Shown here in pieces: positions 1 through 11,040 of a DNA stretch of 64,000 bases. Numbering within the stretch: position 1 is the first letter of the stretch; each line of letters starts with the position of its first letter. A program made the position numbers and the translations under genes. Source of the DNA: Okapia johnstoni. Lineage: Eukaryota > Chordata > Mammalia > Artiodactyla > Giraffidae. The stretch lies in NCBI GenBank assembly GCA_024291935.2, contig CM044315.1, forward strand, positions 78,226,385-78,290,384, read 5' to 3'. Under the pieces are notes generated by a model. It did no database searches. It was not told the origin of the DNA and saw only the letters and a list, made by a program, of their open reading frames with translations.

Positions 1-94
1 TTGGCAGGGATGTGGAGAAAGCTGCTGGCAGGAATTTAAAGTGGTGCAACACTTCAGACAACAGTTTGGCAGTTCCTCAAAAGGTTTAACTTTC

Positions 95-228
95 TTTGGC
101 AGGCAGGGTAGGGGTACATGCCATGTGGCTTGTGGGATCTTAGTTCCCCAACGAGGGATTGAACCCAGGGCCATAGCAGTGAAAGCACATAGTCCTTGCC
201 ACTGGACTGCCGGGGAATTTCCAAAAAG
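95..228 (-). mobile_element. tRNA-Glu-derived SINE (ruminant CHR/SINE2 type)
   Basis: Read on the minus strand, this is the usual order of such a SINE: a gggaatttcc-type start, a 'ccagtggcaagg' stretch, a B-box-like 'ttcaatccc', then 'ggggaactaagatccc' and 'caagccacatggc'. It is diverged. Boundaries are approximate. Confidence 0.8.
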
Positions 229-234
229 TTTAAT

Positions 235-740
235 TCACTTATGATTCAACAGTTCCCCTCTTAGGTATACATCAAAGAGGACTGGAAACATGTGTCCATA
301 CAAAAACTTGTACATAAATATTCATTATAGTCAAAAAATGTTAACAATCCAAGTGACCCATAAATTGATGAATGGATAACCAAATTGTAGCATATCTATA
401 CAATAGAATATTACCCTGAGGAGAAAGGAAGTCTCAATACATGATAGCACATAAAAGAACTTTGAAAATGGTGTGCCAAGTGAAAGTAGCCAGACAAAAG
501 ATTGAGTAATACTGTATGATTCCGTTTATATAAAATTTCCAGAATAGGCAAAGCCATAGTGACAGGAAGTAGATTATTAGTCACCAGAGTCTAAGGGGAG
601 GGAGGAATACAGTGAATGCTGATGGCTACATGGTTTCTTTTTAGCTTGATGAAAATATTCTGGAATGAGTAGTGATTGTTGTGCAATCTTGTGACTTTTT
701 AAAAAACAACTGATTTGTACATTAAATTTTTTTTTTGGTT
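235..740 (+). mobile_element. Old L1 3' end fragment
   Basis: The text matches a mammalian L1 3' end, with phrases such as 'gaatggataaccaaattgtagcatatc', 'caatagaatattaccctgag' and 'tgtatgattccgtttatat'. It is an ancient copy with no open frame. Limits are approximate. Confidence 0.65.
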
Positions 741-1036
741 TGTTTTGCCCCCTCCAGTTCATTCTTACCTAATTAAGGTCCAGAGCTGAGTGACTGAATG
801 CAGCCACCCATTTTAGCCCCACCAAGTCTTGGGAAGTGAAGGGTGTCTCTGTGACCAGTGTGGAAGGGGCTGGGGGGACACATGGGTGTGGTATCATACA
901 AGCTCTGATGGACGAAAGGCTGCTGCTTCTCCTTTGCAGAACAGTTGCTCTCAGACTTCTGGTCTTTAGGGCCCCTTTATGTTGCCATCGGTCTTAATTC
1001 CCTGTGGTGTCTGTGTGTTGTGTTGTGTTGTTGCAG

Positions 1037-1235
1037 CGCCGATGGAGAGGTGAAGCACTGTGTGATCTACAGCACTGCTCGTGGCTATGGCTTCGCCGAG
1101 CCCTACAACCTGTACAGCTCCCTGAAGGAGCTGGTGCTGCACTACCAGCAGACGTCCCTTGTGCAGCACAACGACGCTCTCAACGTCAGGCTCGCCTACC
1201 CTGTCCACGCACAGATGCCCTCGCTCTGCAGATAA
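1037..1235 (+). CDS. PIK3R3: PIK3R3 last coding exon (C-terminal SH2 domain and tail)
   Basis: PIK3R3 (p55-gamma) is a regulatory subunit of class IA PI3-kinase. It holds the p110 catalytic subunit and docks it on phosphotyrosine YxxM sites at membrane receptors. This exon encodes the second half of the C-terminal SH2 domain: [20 protein letters not shown], then [20 protein letters not shown] and [12 protein letters not shown]. It ends with the isoform-specific tail [10 protein letters not shown] and TAA at 1233-1235. That tail separates it from PIK3R1, which ends YAQQRR. The acceptor is AG at 1035-1036. The first base completes a split codon, giving an Ala-Asp start (C, then GCC GAT). Earlier exons lie to the left, outside the window. 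MAST2 converges on it from the right, as in other mammals. Confidence 0.95.
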
Positions 1236-1967
1236 AGAGGGAGCAGTGGCTCTCTAGCAAAATTTTTCTACAGTTTTTATTAGACTCTGAGGGCATTCTT
1301 TCTACGTAGACTGCTTGTTTTGCACAAGAAGTGATTCTGTGAATGTGAAGTGGAGAAGGCCGAGCAGCAGCCGGTCAGGATGGGGACGTACGGGGCCTGG
1401 GGTTCTTGGGGACTCAGCCGTGCCACCGCACTGACATAGGAAGCTGGGAGCAGATGCTGGTTTTGGGGAAAGTCTTTCATTGGGGTTTTTGTTTTACTTA
1501 GCCAGGTACCCTCAACAGAACGTGTTAGGCCTGATGGGGGTGGGGGTTGTGTCTGGAAGCCTCTGAGGAGTCCCTGTCCTCTTCTGAGAGGCCAAGGTGC
1601 TTTGAGACTGGTGGGGCTTGGCCCTGTTGGGAGTCTGTTTTGGTCTGGCGGTCTCTCTTCCTCCCAAAAAGAAGGTGGTTTTGGTTCAGTGGTCGAATGG
1701 CATTTGGTGAAAAAGACAACCAAAGGAAAATGGGGAGGCTTGGGATTTCATTTAAAGAACTGTAATCTGTGGTTAAAAAACTTTCAACCGAAGGTACCTA
1801 ACCAGTATAGTTTAGGTGTCAGCATCTCAGTAGCTCCTCTCTCTAAAGAAGCATTATGTTTAGAAACCATACTGGTCCCAGCAAAACAATGATTGCTGTC
1901 AGACTAAGGTGTGACGGAAGATGGTGGCACTAGTATCTGAACGCACACTTCTGAACCAAAACTTGAA

Positions 1968-1973
1968 AATAAA
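1968..1973 (+). terminator. PIK3R3: Proximal poly(A) signal AATAAA (candidate)
   Basis: A canonical hexamer lies about 730 bases after the PIK3R3 stop. It would give a short 3' UTR. Usage cannot be judged from sequence alone. Confidence 0.4.
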
Positions 1974-4645
1974 AGGAAAACTAGAGACTGTTAGTTTTAG
2001 CAGACACTAAAATTGGTCAGTGTAATTCCTTTTGCCCTGCCCTTGTTTCTCAGAGATGAGGAATAGTGTTCTTTTTGTGGGCTGGTGAGCTTTGAATTAT
2101 AAAATGAAGTTGGTGCTTGTGTGGTGGTGTTTTCTTAGCCTAAAGAATGATCTGTTGTTTGAAACCTTTGTAACTTGTGTGTATGAGTAAAGAAAAGGTG
2201 CAATCCAGTGCTTTTAGATGGCTTGATATACCAAATAATGATCTAGAACAACATTCTTCTATGTGCTTCCACAAGTTGAAAGGTCCTGCAGAAACAGTCA
2301 ACGTGTTTCATTTCCTGTCATCTCCTGTCCTTTTCTGGGTAGGGCCAGGCGAGCCATAGGTGGCTAAGGCTGTGTGGCTGGAAGGGAGCCAGGTGTGGTC
2401 AGGGACTTTAGAAGGTCACAGGCCCGGGGCTCTGGTGTCCCGGGCGAGGGCCGTACGTCACCCTTGTGCTTCCAGATAGTGGTTGCTGAAACTTCTGCAA
2501 GGAGAGGAAAGGATGGCTTGGCATTCAGACTGTTAGCTGCAGTCATCTGGAAGCTGTTCTTTGCCTTTTTTGTGATCCTGCCATTAAGATGATGTGCACA
2601 GACTGTCCTCTTGCTCCAGTGGCCCTGATTTTATGCCAGGAACCTTCTGCTTCACGTGGTTTAAGCCTTCCAGCTGAGTGAAGCTGGGCGAATGGAGTTG
2701 GGGCAGCATCTACTGCTACCTCCATCGTGCTCCACCCCCATCAGTCAACACTCATTTGACAAACAGAAGAGTCCAGCTGCCTCTGAGCCAATCCTAGAGC
2801 CATAATAGGCTCGAATGAGTCAGCTGTTTAAGCCCAAAGCTGTGCAGTCAGGCTTCCTGGCTGAGTAGGGAAGCCAATATCTAAGTCTTATTGAATCAGG
2901 TTTACACCTAGGGAAGCTCTAGTTTGGGGGATGAAAGAAATTTTGCTTTCCCTGAGCACTTATCTTGGTGACAGGATCTAGAATGTGCCACAACATAGAA
3001 ATAGATTAAAATTTGGGGGAGAACCTCCAGTTACTAACAATGAAGACAGAAAGGAAAGGGGGCATATCTTTGGCTTTTCCTTGGTTACACTGCAGTTTCA
3101 GGATTGGATGAGGCAGACAAATGAAACCTCCTCCAGTGTCGCTGTTCTAACCTGAGTCCTTAACTGGTATCATCAGCCAGCTGGACATTCCTTCCCCAGA
3201 TGGCCAGATTGAAATCTTGTTAAGAGTTTTACTGAGAAGTAAGGCCAGACCAACTACTGCAAGGCATGCCTGATGGCTTTGTGCCTTAAACAGCTAGATG
3301 CTCAAGATGGGGTGCCAGGAATCCCTTCTTTCTGGTATTAAAATTTAGTGTGTTCTGGTTCTCTCTTAAATGAAAACAAGAACCAGGATACATGCTGTAA
3401 TGTTGAACCATGCTGTGTTGCTTGTCAGGCAGCATTGAGGGCGTCTAGGGAGCAAGCAAGCGCAGTCTATTGCCCACACTTGGGCTGGCTTGTGGAGGAG
3501 GGCCACTCATTTTTAAGTCCTACATTCCTTCACCTGTTTGTTGCTTTCCTGTTTTTCATTCTTGAATTTGTTGCTTTGTGGGAACTAAGATGTAGGGATC
3601 ATTTGAGAAGTTGGAAAGTATCTTTTCTGACTAGTTGCCACATGATTTGCTTGATCTTGACCAGTGGAAATAGCAGAGAGACCAGTCTACTAACCACTGG
3701 GAGGGGTAGTATGCAGCTCCTTTATTCTATGGTCCTGGCCTCCTTCATCAGAACTTAGCTCCATGTCTTACCCCATGATCTGGGCCCTGGGATTCTCTCT
3801 TGGCATCTTCAGTGCAGTCTCACTGAGGCAGAAGGTAAAGAAACAGACCAAGACAGGGGGGCTCACTGTCTTCCTGGCTAGGGAAGCTGTCCACCAACAT
3901 GGAAGCAGCTCGAGGCTGGCTGGACACTGGTCAGACGCCTATCTATTCTGGGTGGAGCTTTCATCACAGAACAATGCTTTGTCTCCATCTGGCCACAGAT
4001 GCTAACCAAGCCTCGACCATAGCTCAGGCCTGTATAGACTAGCAGTGTCCTTACCCCTAATTTGGTCAAGATTGAGGACTTCTGATACCCCCCCTACTCT
4101 GTCTCCAAGCCTTGATGAGACCTTCACAGGCTTTGCAGAAGCTCTGAGAACCAGTGTGGTGTCTTCCATGGGTCTCCTTGCAGCAAGGAACGAGCCTCAT
4201 GGGTCCTCTTGGGCCAAGAACTGCATCTGGGCAAATTACTGTTTTTTCAAGGTGTTCTCTGTTGCCAGTTAAGACCCCTTATTAGCTAGCTCTCTGTGAG
4301 GCTTCAGTGGCCTCAAAGCAGAGGGTTCAGATGGGGGCCTAGCCGGGCCCTCTGCTGTCAACTGCTCAGCCTTGCTCTAGCTCCAGCCACTTGTGACGAA
4401 AAACAACCTTGTTTCCTTACAAATTGCAGCATGTGACTTTGGTGCCCTGTTGTTACTCGTGAAAAACCTATTCTTCGGTTGTCTTTGATGTAGTCAAAAA
4501 AATTCATGTAGTTACGTAAAAATATCTGATTCACAAGGAAGCCAACTATATGTCTTGTGTTGGGACAGTTCATAATGTAGTTCCTAGACCACTTTTGCAA
4601 ATTGTTCTTGTCACCAGGTGTGTTCAGACATTGCTGTGCAGTTGT

Positions 4646-4663
4646 GGGGGGGGGGGGGGGGGG
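4646..4663 (+). repeat. Homopolymer run of 18 G
   Basis: There are eighteen consecutive G residues about 85 bases before the distal poly(A) signals, followed by a purine-rich stretch. In RNA this could stack as a G-quadruplex. Its length is prone to sequencing and replication error. Confidence 0.9.
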
Positions 4664-4747
4664 AAGGCAAGGGGAGATACTTTTTGGTCTTTTTGTTTTT
4701 TACCTTCCCCAAGAGGGGAAAGTCTGGCCAACTTGCTCCAGTAATGC

Positions 4748-4767
4748 AATAAAGACATTGCAATAAA
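4748..4767 (+). terminator. PIK3R3: Distal tandem poly(A) signals
   Basis: Two canonical AATAAA hexamers lie at 4748-4753 and 4762-4767. They are followed within 35 bases by T- and GT-rich sequence (ccttttgttc, tgctgtgg). This is a good candidate for the main 3' end of PIK3R3, with cleavage near 4780-4790. Confidence 0.65.
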
Positions 4768-5949
4768 GCACCTTTTGTTCTCATGCTGTGGAGAGGTGGG
4801 CTGGGGGTGGGGGCAAAAGGGAGAGGACTGGGGTATTGAAAAGTCCTGAAGCTGTCAAACCTTCTCTCCCATGAGCACCAGAACATCGGTCCTGGGGCTG
4901 AACTAGGGCTACAAAAATGCTTCCACCAAAACTGGGGGACTCAGAAACTAGCCCTGAGAAAGTTTAACATTGGAGCCCTTTCATCGCCACCCCATTCCTG
5001 TTAGCAAGCCCATGGAGTTGATTCTCATCACATCTCTTGGCCCAGAAATGTGTGTGCACGTCCTGTTGGGGGTGGAGGGTATGGCTGACTTCATGTAACT
5101 CTGTGCCCCTCCTACCACAGCACTTTGCTGAGGCTCCTCCGTGTTGGGAACATAATCAGCAAACATGACCACCACCCTGGGCAACACCCACACGTACTGA
5201 ACTGCAGATCAGACTGAAGGGTGATAATCTGTTGTTCTAAATGACCTTGCCTATATTCTTCCTCCCCACCATACTTAGCTACAGAGCACCCTTAAGGCCA
5301 GTGCTAGAAACCATGGATAATTTCCCCTAATTCCAAGAGTCCTTCCCACTCTCAGCATGAGATACTCAGACTATCTCCAGCCCAGTTCTCTCTCCTGAAC
5401 TCCACCTGCTGGCTGGATAGTGCCACTGGCCCCTTGGATGTCCCACAGGAGTTTGTTCACAGAGGAAACATATATGTGGCTATGAATTCCCTTACTTTCC
5501 TACCACCACACCTGGTCTACAGCCACATAACTCCTCTCCCTCTCACCTGTTAAATTACAAAAGGTAGCCCTCCTCCTCCTACTAAAAGCCAGTCTCCCCA
5601 GCTGTATTTTGGATCTGCTTTTCTCCCATCTTCTCAGGAATCTCCCATGAGTTCTATTGTTTCCTCTCAGCTGGTTGGGTATCTCTCACTCTACTTGCTC
5701 AATCACTACTCAACCCTTTATCTCTTCAGGGGAAACCTTTTTAAAAACATTTAAGTTTGTCTTTATTTCCTCACCTCCTCAAGCTTTTCAGTCCAGGTCC
5801 CACCGCTATCTGAAACTGCTCTCCTTGATGTCTTTGGTAACCAGCATTTGTGACGACCATTCTCCATGAAAAACTCTGCCACTGACTCCATGGTCATTTA
5901 TCTGGTTCTCCTCCTGCATCTCTGACTGCTCCTTTTTAAAATAAAAAAA

Positions 5950-6065
5950 ATTTTAGACTGCACCATGTAGCATATGACATCTTAGTTCCCCAACCAGGGA
6001 CTGAACCTGCACCTCCTGCATTGGAAGTGTGGAGTCTGAACCACTGGACCACCAAGGAAATTCAC
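5950..6065 (-). mobile_element. tRNA-derived SINE fragment
   Basis: Read on the minus strand it carries 'ggtccagtggttcagactcc', 'aggttcagtccctggttggg' and 'gaactaagatgtcatatgct'. This is the standard CHR/SINE2 order, diverged. Confidence 0.75.
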
Positions 6066-6524
6066 TGTACTCCTCTGGCCACCTTCTCACTTACGTTTTT
6101 CTTAGCAGTTTTATCCATATCCATGAAGTCACCTACCATCTCTCGGCCAATTATATCTGTCTTCATTTCTGCTGCCTAGACTATGTTGCAAGGTACCTCA
6201 TACTCAGAATACTGAATGCATGGTCACCACTGAGGCCTGGTTCTCTTTCATCATTTCATATTTCAGTGAATGGAAGTACATAATTTCATCTGGTTATGTA
6301 GGTCAGGAATGTAGTCATCTTTGATACCTTTGCTTTGTATCTACATAAAACCCACCACCAACCCGTAACAGTTTTACTTTCTAAATATCAAAGGCATCAC
6401 TTCTGTCCAACTTCACTGTTTCACTATCTCTAGCCTTAATACTGGAAGGCTTACCTTCTTTCATTATTGCTTCTTCAAATTCATTCTCATCATAGCAACC
6501 ATATTCATCTTTTCAAAATAACAA

Positions 6525-6612
6525 ATCTGGGGAGTTTGGCAGACCAGGGACTAGGACTTAGACTTCCACTGCTGGGGCCCAGATTCAATCTCTGGCCAGG
6601 GAACTAAAAAAA
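6525..6612 (+). mobile_element. Diverged tRNA-derived SINE fragment
   Basis: It has the order 'gactaggacttagacttcc', 'gggcccagattcaatctc' and 'tggccagggaactaaa', followed by an A/C-rich tail. It is truncated and old. Confidence 0.6.
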
Positions 6613-8194
6613 ACCAAACAACCCCCCACCCCCATGCCCCAGATACCCAAATCTGAACTTGTGTAAAACCATTAAATAACTTTTAAATTGCTCTTTTGGT
6701 GAATCACAAAATTCTTAAAATGGCCTGGCTTCTCCCAAGTTCTGGGTCTCTGTTCATTTGGCTCCCTCCTTGGCTCACCCCAAGGGCTTGGACCTCTTCC
6801 TTCTGCACAGGTCTTCTGTACAGTCCCCTTCTACTCTTGTGGATTTATCATCTCCTGACTGATGGCTGCCAGGTCTGTCTATGCGCCTGGCTCCCCACAC
6901 GCCCCTTCCCTCTGGGGACCTTCCTCACTGTTCCCATGCTAGTCCAGAACACTGATTTTCTCCCTGGTCCACTTACCGCCACCCCCACCCCCCAATGCCC
7001 CGAATCTCTCTATACTGCAGCCAGCAATTCCTAAAACCTAAATATGATTATACCACTTCCCTGCAGTTACCTTCCAGAAGCTCCTCATTTGTGTCACGTT
7101 AATCTGGCAGTTTCTCAAGGGAAGCACAACTGGTACTTGGGGCAGTTGCCCTAAGCATTACAGGATGCTGAGCACCTCTGTGCCCACTCCTCCCAAACCC
7201 CTTCCTCCCCCCCTTTTCCAGCCTCCCGGGTGGGGGGGGCAGTTCTTCCCTCCCATGAACTGCTGCAAGGTGTGCCCGCCCCTCCTTTTCCACCGGTGGT
7301 CTGGTGCTTCTAACCAGATGCTGACATACACGGTGGGGCTGCCACAGGCAACTAGTTTCCTGTGTTCCCAGTGTCCTAGACTGGCTGGCCAAGGATGTGC
7401 CATCAATACATGACTGAAAGAAGGAGGGAGTGCGAGGGCCCTGGAAGCCTGAGGGACCAGATAGCTGCCACCACAGGCAGAGTGCGCCCTCTGGCGCCCA
7501 CAGCCTTCCCCATGCTGGGAGACAAAGACCTGCAGAACGGGTGATGAGCCCAGCCAGCACCCAGAGACATTTTCCTGCCTCTCGGCCTCTCCTGACCTAG
7601 GTATTGGATTATGGAACAGAGGGGAAGACAGCAGTCTGGCAAGTCCTGTGTCACCATGGACGCACTCCTCCACGGCCCTACCCTGCTCCCGTGATGCCAT
7701 CTCCCGACTCCATCCTCCTCCTCCCTTCCACTCACCAAATGCATTCTGCCCATGGCGGCCGCCCACGTCAGCAGTGTCCCATCTCCAGTGCCGAGGCCTA
7801 CCTGATGATAGCCCAGGAAGGGCTCACTGGCGACAACAAACATTAAAGGTTTGTGACTCAATTCAAAGGCAGTTCTCTGTCAGCATTTTACCAAATAACT
7901 TCTCCTTCCATTTAAAAACTCTTTACTTTTGGATTTTATGACTCTTCTGGCTGCTTCCTCTAAGTCTCCTTTCTTTGCCTTAAATGCTAGTATACTACCA
8001 CTGATACACTGATGGCACTCAGATTTCTATCTTCAGTCTAGGTTTCCCTACTGAACTCCAGACCCATGCACCCAACCTGCTGGATGACCCACAAGTACCT
8101 TAAATTAAAGATATCCCAAGTTCAACTCTTCAACTCCTTCTACCTCTTTTTTCTCATTTACTAGCTAAGAGGCATTCCAAATGAGATAAATATG

Positions 8195-8300
8195 GGTTCT
8201 AGAGTCAAGAGGACCTAGATTCTAATCTTAGCTCTGCCTGACCTGTATGATCTTGCCCATGTAATGTGTGAAAAACCTGAGTTCCCTTCTCTAGAAAGCA
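8195..8300 (+). mobile_element. MIR-like fragment
   Basis: The order 'ctagagtcaagaggacctag', 'tctaatcttagctctgcc' and 'gatcttgcccatgtaatg' resembles the core of the ancient mammalian MIR SINE. Highly diverged. Confidence 0.5.
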
Positions 8301-8647
8301 GGAATATTTACAGCTACTGGTTCCCCATCATCTAGAGAAAGTCTAAATTCCTAGAAGACTCTTAGAGATGGCCCTAGCCTAACTCACTAGACTCAATACC
8401 AGTTTGAATTATTTTTAGTTCTTTGAATTTACCAGGTGTATGGCAAATGCTGTGTGCTTTCTCTTGACATTCTCACACTAAATCCTCACTCTTCTAGCAA
8501 GTTACTACCTATCATCTATCCTTCAGGTTTGAGCTCAGATACCACAATGTCTGGGAAGCCTCGCTGGCTTAGGCTCCCCTCCTAGGACAGTGGAAACTGT
8601 CTCATTCACCATCATATTCTCAGCACCATAGGACCTTATGTTACATT

Positions 8648-8709
8648 TGTATTGACTGAAGGAAAGAAGCAAGCAAAAGACATAAAGATAGTTTCCAAGA
8701 GCGTGTATT
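8648..8709 (-). terminator. MAST2: Possible non-canonical MAST2 poly(A) signals
   Basis: No AATAAA or ATTAAA was seen on the minus strand in the first 300 bases after the MAST2 stop. Two AATACA variants occur, at 8704-8709 and 8648-8653. The second is followed by G/T-rich sequence. Either could set a short 3' UTR. This is weak evidence. Confidence 0.3.
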
Positions 8710-8744
8710 ACACAGGACCGAGTGCAAGAAATGGCAAACAAGTT

Positions 8745-10267
8745 CTATGTTTGCTTTAAAAGCTCATCAGGTGCCAATGCCAAGTCCTGATGCTTCTGAG
8801 GGCCCCCTGGGTCTTGGCCCTTCTGGAGCAGGCTGGGCCCAGGCTCCGGGGTGAAGGGGCAGCTCTTGCATGGAACGTCCTGCCTCCTGTCATCTGAGGC
8901 ATCAGGCACTTTGGTGATGCCCAGCGCTGGCTCCTCTTTCTCTCTCTGTGCACACTCAGACTCCCATAGCCAGCTCTGGCTGGGAACCTCACAAGGTAGA
9001 TGGGCCAGCCCAGGGGCACTGGGTGGCCATGACTTGCCCTCCTGCCTGGGGGACAGGTTTGCAGGGTGGCCTGGAGTTGTAGTTTCCAAATCTTGGGAGC
9101 TGGCTGGCCCATCTTCCATTGCGGCCTTTCCGGTTGGGGATGCCCTGTTAGGGCCCTCGAAGAGGAATTTCCAGGACCATGGGCCCAGCTCTCCAGGGGT
9201 GGAGGCAGTGGAGCAACTGGCGGGGATGAGTCCCGAAGAGCTTGGACAAAGTGCTATCAGTGCCTGGGTGTGGAAGTGCTGGGCCTTCCAGCAGCCTTCA
9301 GTGGGGATGGGGTCTGTGGGGCCAGCCTTCCCCAGGTTGGGGGCTGAGGACAAGGAGCTGGAAGCCTCTTCAAAGTCCTGTAGGATCCCAAGCTTCTTTT
9401 GGGGTACACCAGGGCCTTCCATTCTGGGAGATCCCAGTGTGACCCCTGTCAGTAGGCCTGGGACCACTGGGCCCTGGCCCCTGGGATCCCTGGGCAAGAA
9501 GGCATCCTCTTCCTCACCCTCTCCTGCTCCTCTGAGGGGTGGCTCCTGGCCCCCTTCTCGGTGGGGTACCAATCTTGGCTCCTGAACACCTTGGCTGTTC
9601 TCAGGCCCCTCATCAGTGTCATCTTCCGAAGAGTCAACCTCCCGGATGGCTTCTTGCTTCTGCAGTGACTCTCGCCGTTCAGCCCGGTCCTGGCGGAGGG
9701 TCCCTAGGGCCCGTGAGGGAGCAGCCTGCAACACCACTTTCCCTGGCAGCGCCCCCTTTCCGGACAGCACACTCCTGGTCCCAACTACCTCCAGAGGGCT
9801 GACTTCCCTGGGCGGCAATTCCTTCTTTAGCTCGGGGTGGGGCAGGTCAAGGCTCTGCTTTCGAGAAGTGGAGAGCTTCTTCTCAGAAGCAGCCAGTGCA
9901 GCCGCAAGTTTTTCAGCCGACTGCACCCTCTTAAGTAGTGGTGAGCGAGGTGGCTCCGCGCTCTTGGGCCGTGAGAGTTGCCGGCCTAGGGGAGGCGACA
10001 AGTGGAGCTTGGTGGGGAAGGCCTGGGCCCCGTGGCCAGACAGGGGTGATGGGGAACGCTGAGGTGAAGCTGCTGGCGGTGGTGAAGGGGTGTGGGCCAG
10101 TGGTGACAGTGGGATGCTGCCTGCCGACTTGCGCCGTGGAGAGCGGTACTGGCGTTGGAGCTTGGGTGCCAGACCGTGGAGGGAGCTTGGCCGTGTGTGC
10201 CCAGAGCCGGCGGGAGAACTGGGCACGCTGGAGCTGGGGGAGCTGCTCTGTGATGAATTCCCCCCCA
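8745..10267 (-). CDS. MAST2: MAST2 last coding exon (Ser/Pro-rich C-terminal tail)
   Basis: This exon encodes the final 507 or so residues. It begins after AG at 10269-10268 with two bases completing a Val codon, reading [18 protein letters not shown]. It has several RxxS-type basophilic sites, for example around [12 protein letters not shown] and [21 protein letters not shown] predicted helix [14 protein letters not shown] and an acidic patch [14 protein letters not shown] follow. It ends at PDELLKQT with TAG at 8745-8747. The distal half is low-complexity and diverges faster in the family. The frame is intact. Confidence 0.95.
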
Positions 10268-10568
10268 CTTTGCACAGACAGACACACACACAGAGGTAGA
10301 GGAGTTAGCTCTTAGAAGTGACTGAGGGGAAAAACAGGGCTTAGACCTGGAATGTCCCAGATCATCAAAGTGACCCCATCAGGGAACCAGAGCTCGGGCT
10401 ATAGACATGAGGTCATCCCCCACCTGTCACCTCCTCCCCAGGACTGGTGGATCTGCTAGGGGTGGGCTGAGCAAGAGCCTTGGAGAGGGACGGGTGAGAT
10501 GCACAGAGGGCCCAGGACTCTGCCACCTCCAAGGGGCTGCTCTGCCACCTGCGGGGAACCCTCCATAC

Positions 10569-10762
10569 CTGAGTGCACGGCTTCAGGGGTCACCCGGTAG
10601 CCCTGTGTGGGAGAGTGGGGAGAAAGGCTGTGGCTGTGTGTGGGCGAGCCTGGCCCACTCTCGCCGGACGACAGGGAGCGGTTAAGGGAGGAAAGGCTGC
10701 GGCTGGTGTGCAGCAGGGATGCCTGCTTGGTGATCTTCCGGAACAGGGAGCTCCTTTTTCTG
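10569..10762 (-). CDS. MAST2: MAST2 exon, post-PDZ Ser-rich segment
   Basis: It encodes [20 protein letters not shown], then [19 protein letters not shown], and ends [11 protein letters not shown]. The donor is GT at 10568-10567. The acceptor is a CAGCAG pair: the distal choice starts at 10762 (Ser-Arg-Lys-Arg) and the proximal one at 10759 (Arg-Lys-Arg). Phase fits both neighbours. Confidence 0.93.
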
Positions 10763-10903
10763 CTGCAGAGACGAAGTCAGAAGCGGTCTGAGCTCTGACC
10801 GGGGCACAGCACACACTGGGCCCGGAGCCCAGACCCAGGATCCCCGGCACACACCAGCCCCGGCGTGGCTCAAGGCGGACCCTCATGGCTGAGTCTGGCT
10901 CAC

Positions 10904-11040
10904 CTTTCTTGTCCATCCTTGCCCCGGCTCCGCTTGCTCCTTCGGGCCATCTTGGCCTTGTAGCTGCCCTTCCGAGCGGGCCCCACCTTAATGGATGTGT
11001 TCTCCAGGGGAGTTGTTGAAATAGACACCTTGTTTCCACT
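10904..11040 (-). CDS. MAST2: MAST2 exon, end of PDZ domain
   Basis: It encodes the last PDZ strand, [20 protein letters not shown], then the basic stretch [18 protein letters not shown]. The acceptor is CAG at 11043-11041 and the donor GTGAGC follows 10904. It has 45 codons plus two bases. The basic cluster [10 protein letters not shown] could be a nuclear-localisation or membrane-binding patch, but this is inference. Confidence 0.94.

Larger units (their letters stand above)
1..1036 (+). other. PIK3R3: PIK3R3 terminal intron (partial)
   Basis: This non-coding sequence lies upstream of the last PIK3R3 exon. It holds an inverted SINE and an L1 3' fragment, and then unique sequence from about 745. 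It ends in the acceptor AG at 1035-1036. The bases before the acceptor are GT-rich rather than a clean pyrimidine tract. Confidence 0.8.
1236..4790 (+). other. PIK3R3: PIK3R3 3' UTR (inferred extent)
   Basis: This is non-coding sequence from the PIK3R3 stop to the double AATAAA at 4748-4767. No exon-like frame with splice sites was seen. It contains an earlier candidate AATAAA at 1968 and an 18-G run at 4646. The distal end is inferred from the poly(A) signals and from the known long 3' UTR of this gene, not from transcript data. Confidence 0.6.
4791..8600. other. Intergenic region between convergent PIK3R3 and MAST2 3' ends
   Basis: No coding exon with splice sites was found. The region holds two SINE fragments near 6.0 and 6.5 kb. 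A GC-rich, stop-poor stretch covers about 7.1-7.86 kb, with possible old DNA-transposon (MER20-like) remains near 7125-7200. A MIR-like fragment lies near 8195-8300. The rest looks like unique or decayed sequence. Confidence 0.7.

Noticed and set aside
7099..7861. Overlapping minus-strand frames of 152-202 codons as a possible gene
   Set aside because: All three frames are open together, which points to composition. No domain or repeated codon pattern was seen.
8851..9585. A 244-codon open frame on the + strand opposite the last MAST2 exon
   Set aside because: It is antisense to a GC-rich, Ser/Pro-coding exon whose own frame matches MAST2. No splice sites, family motif or start context support it.
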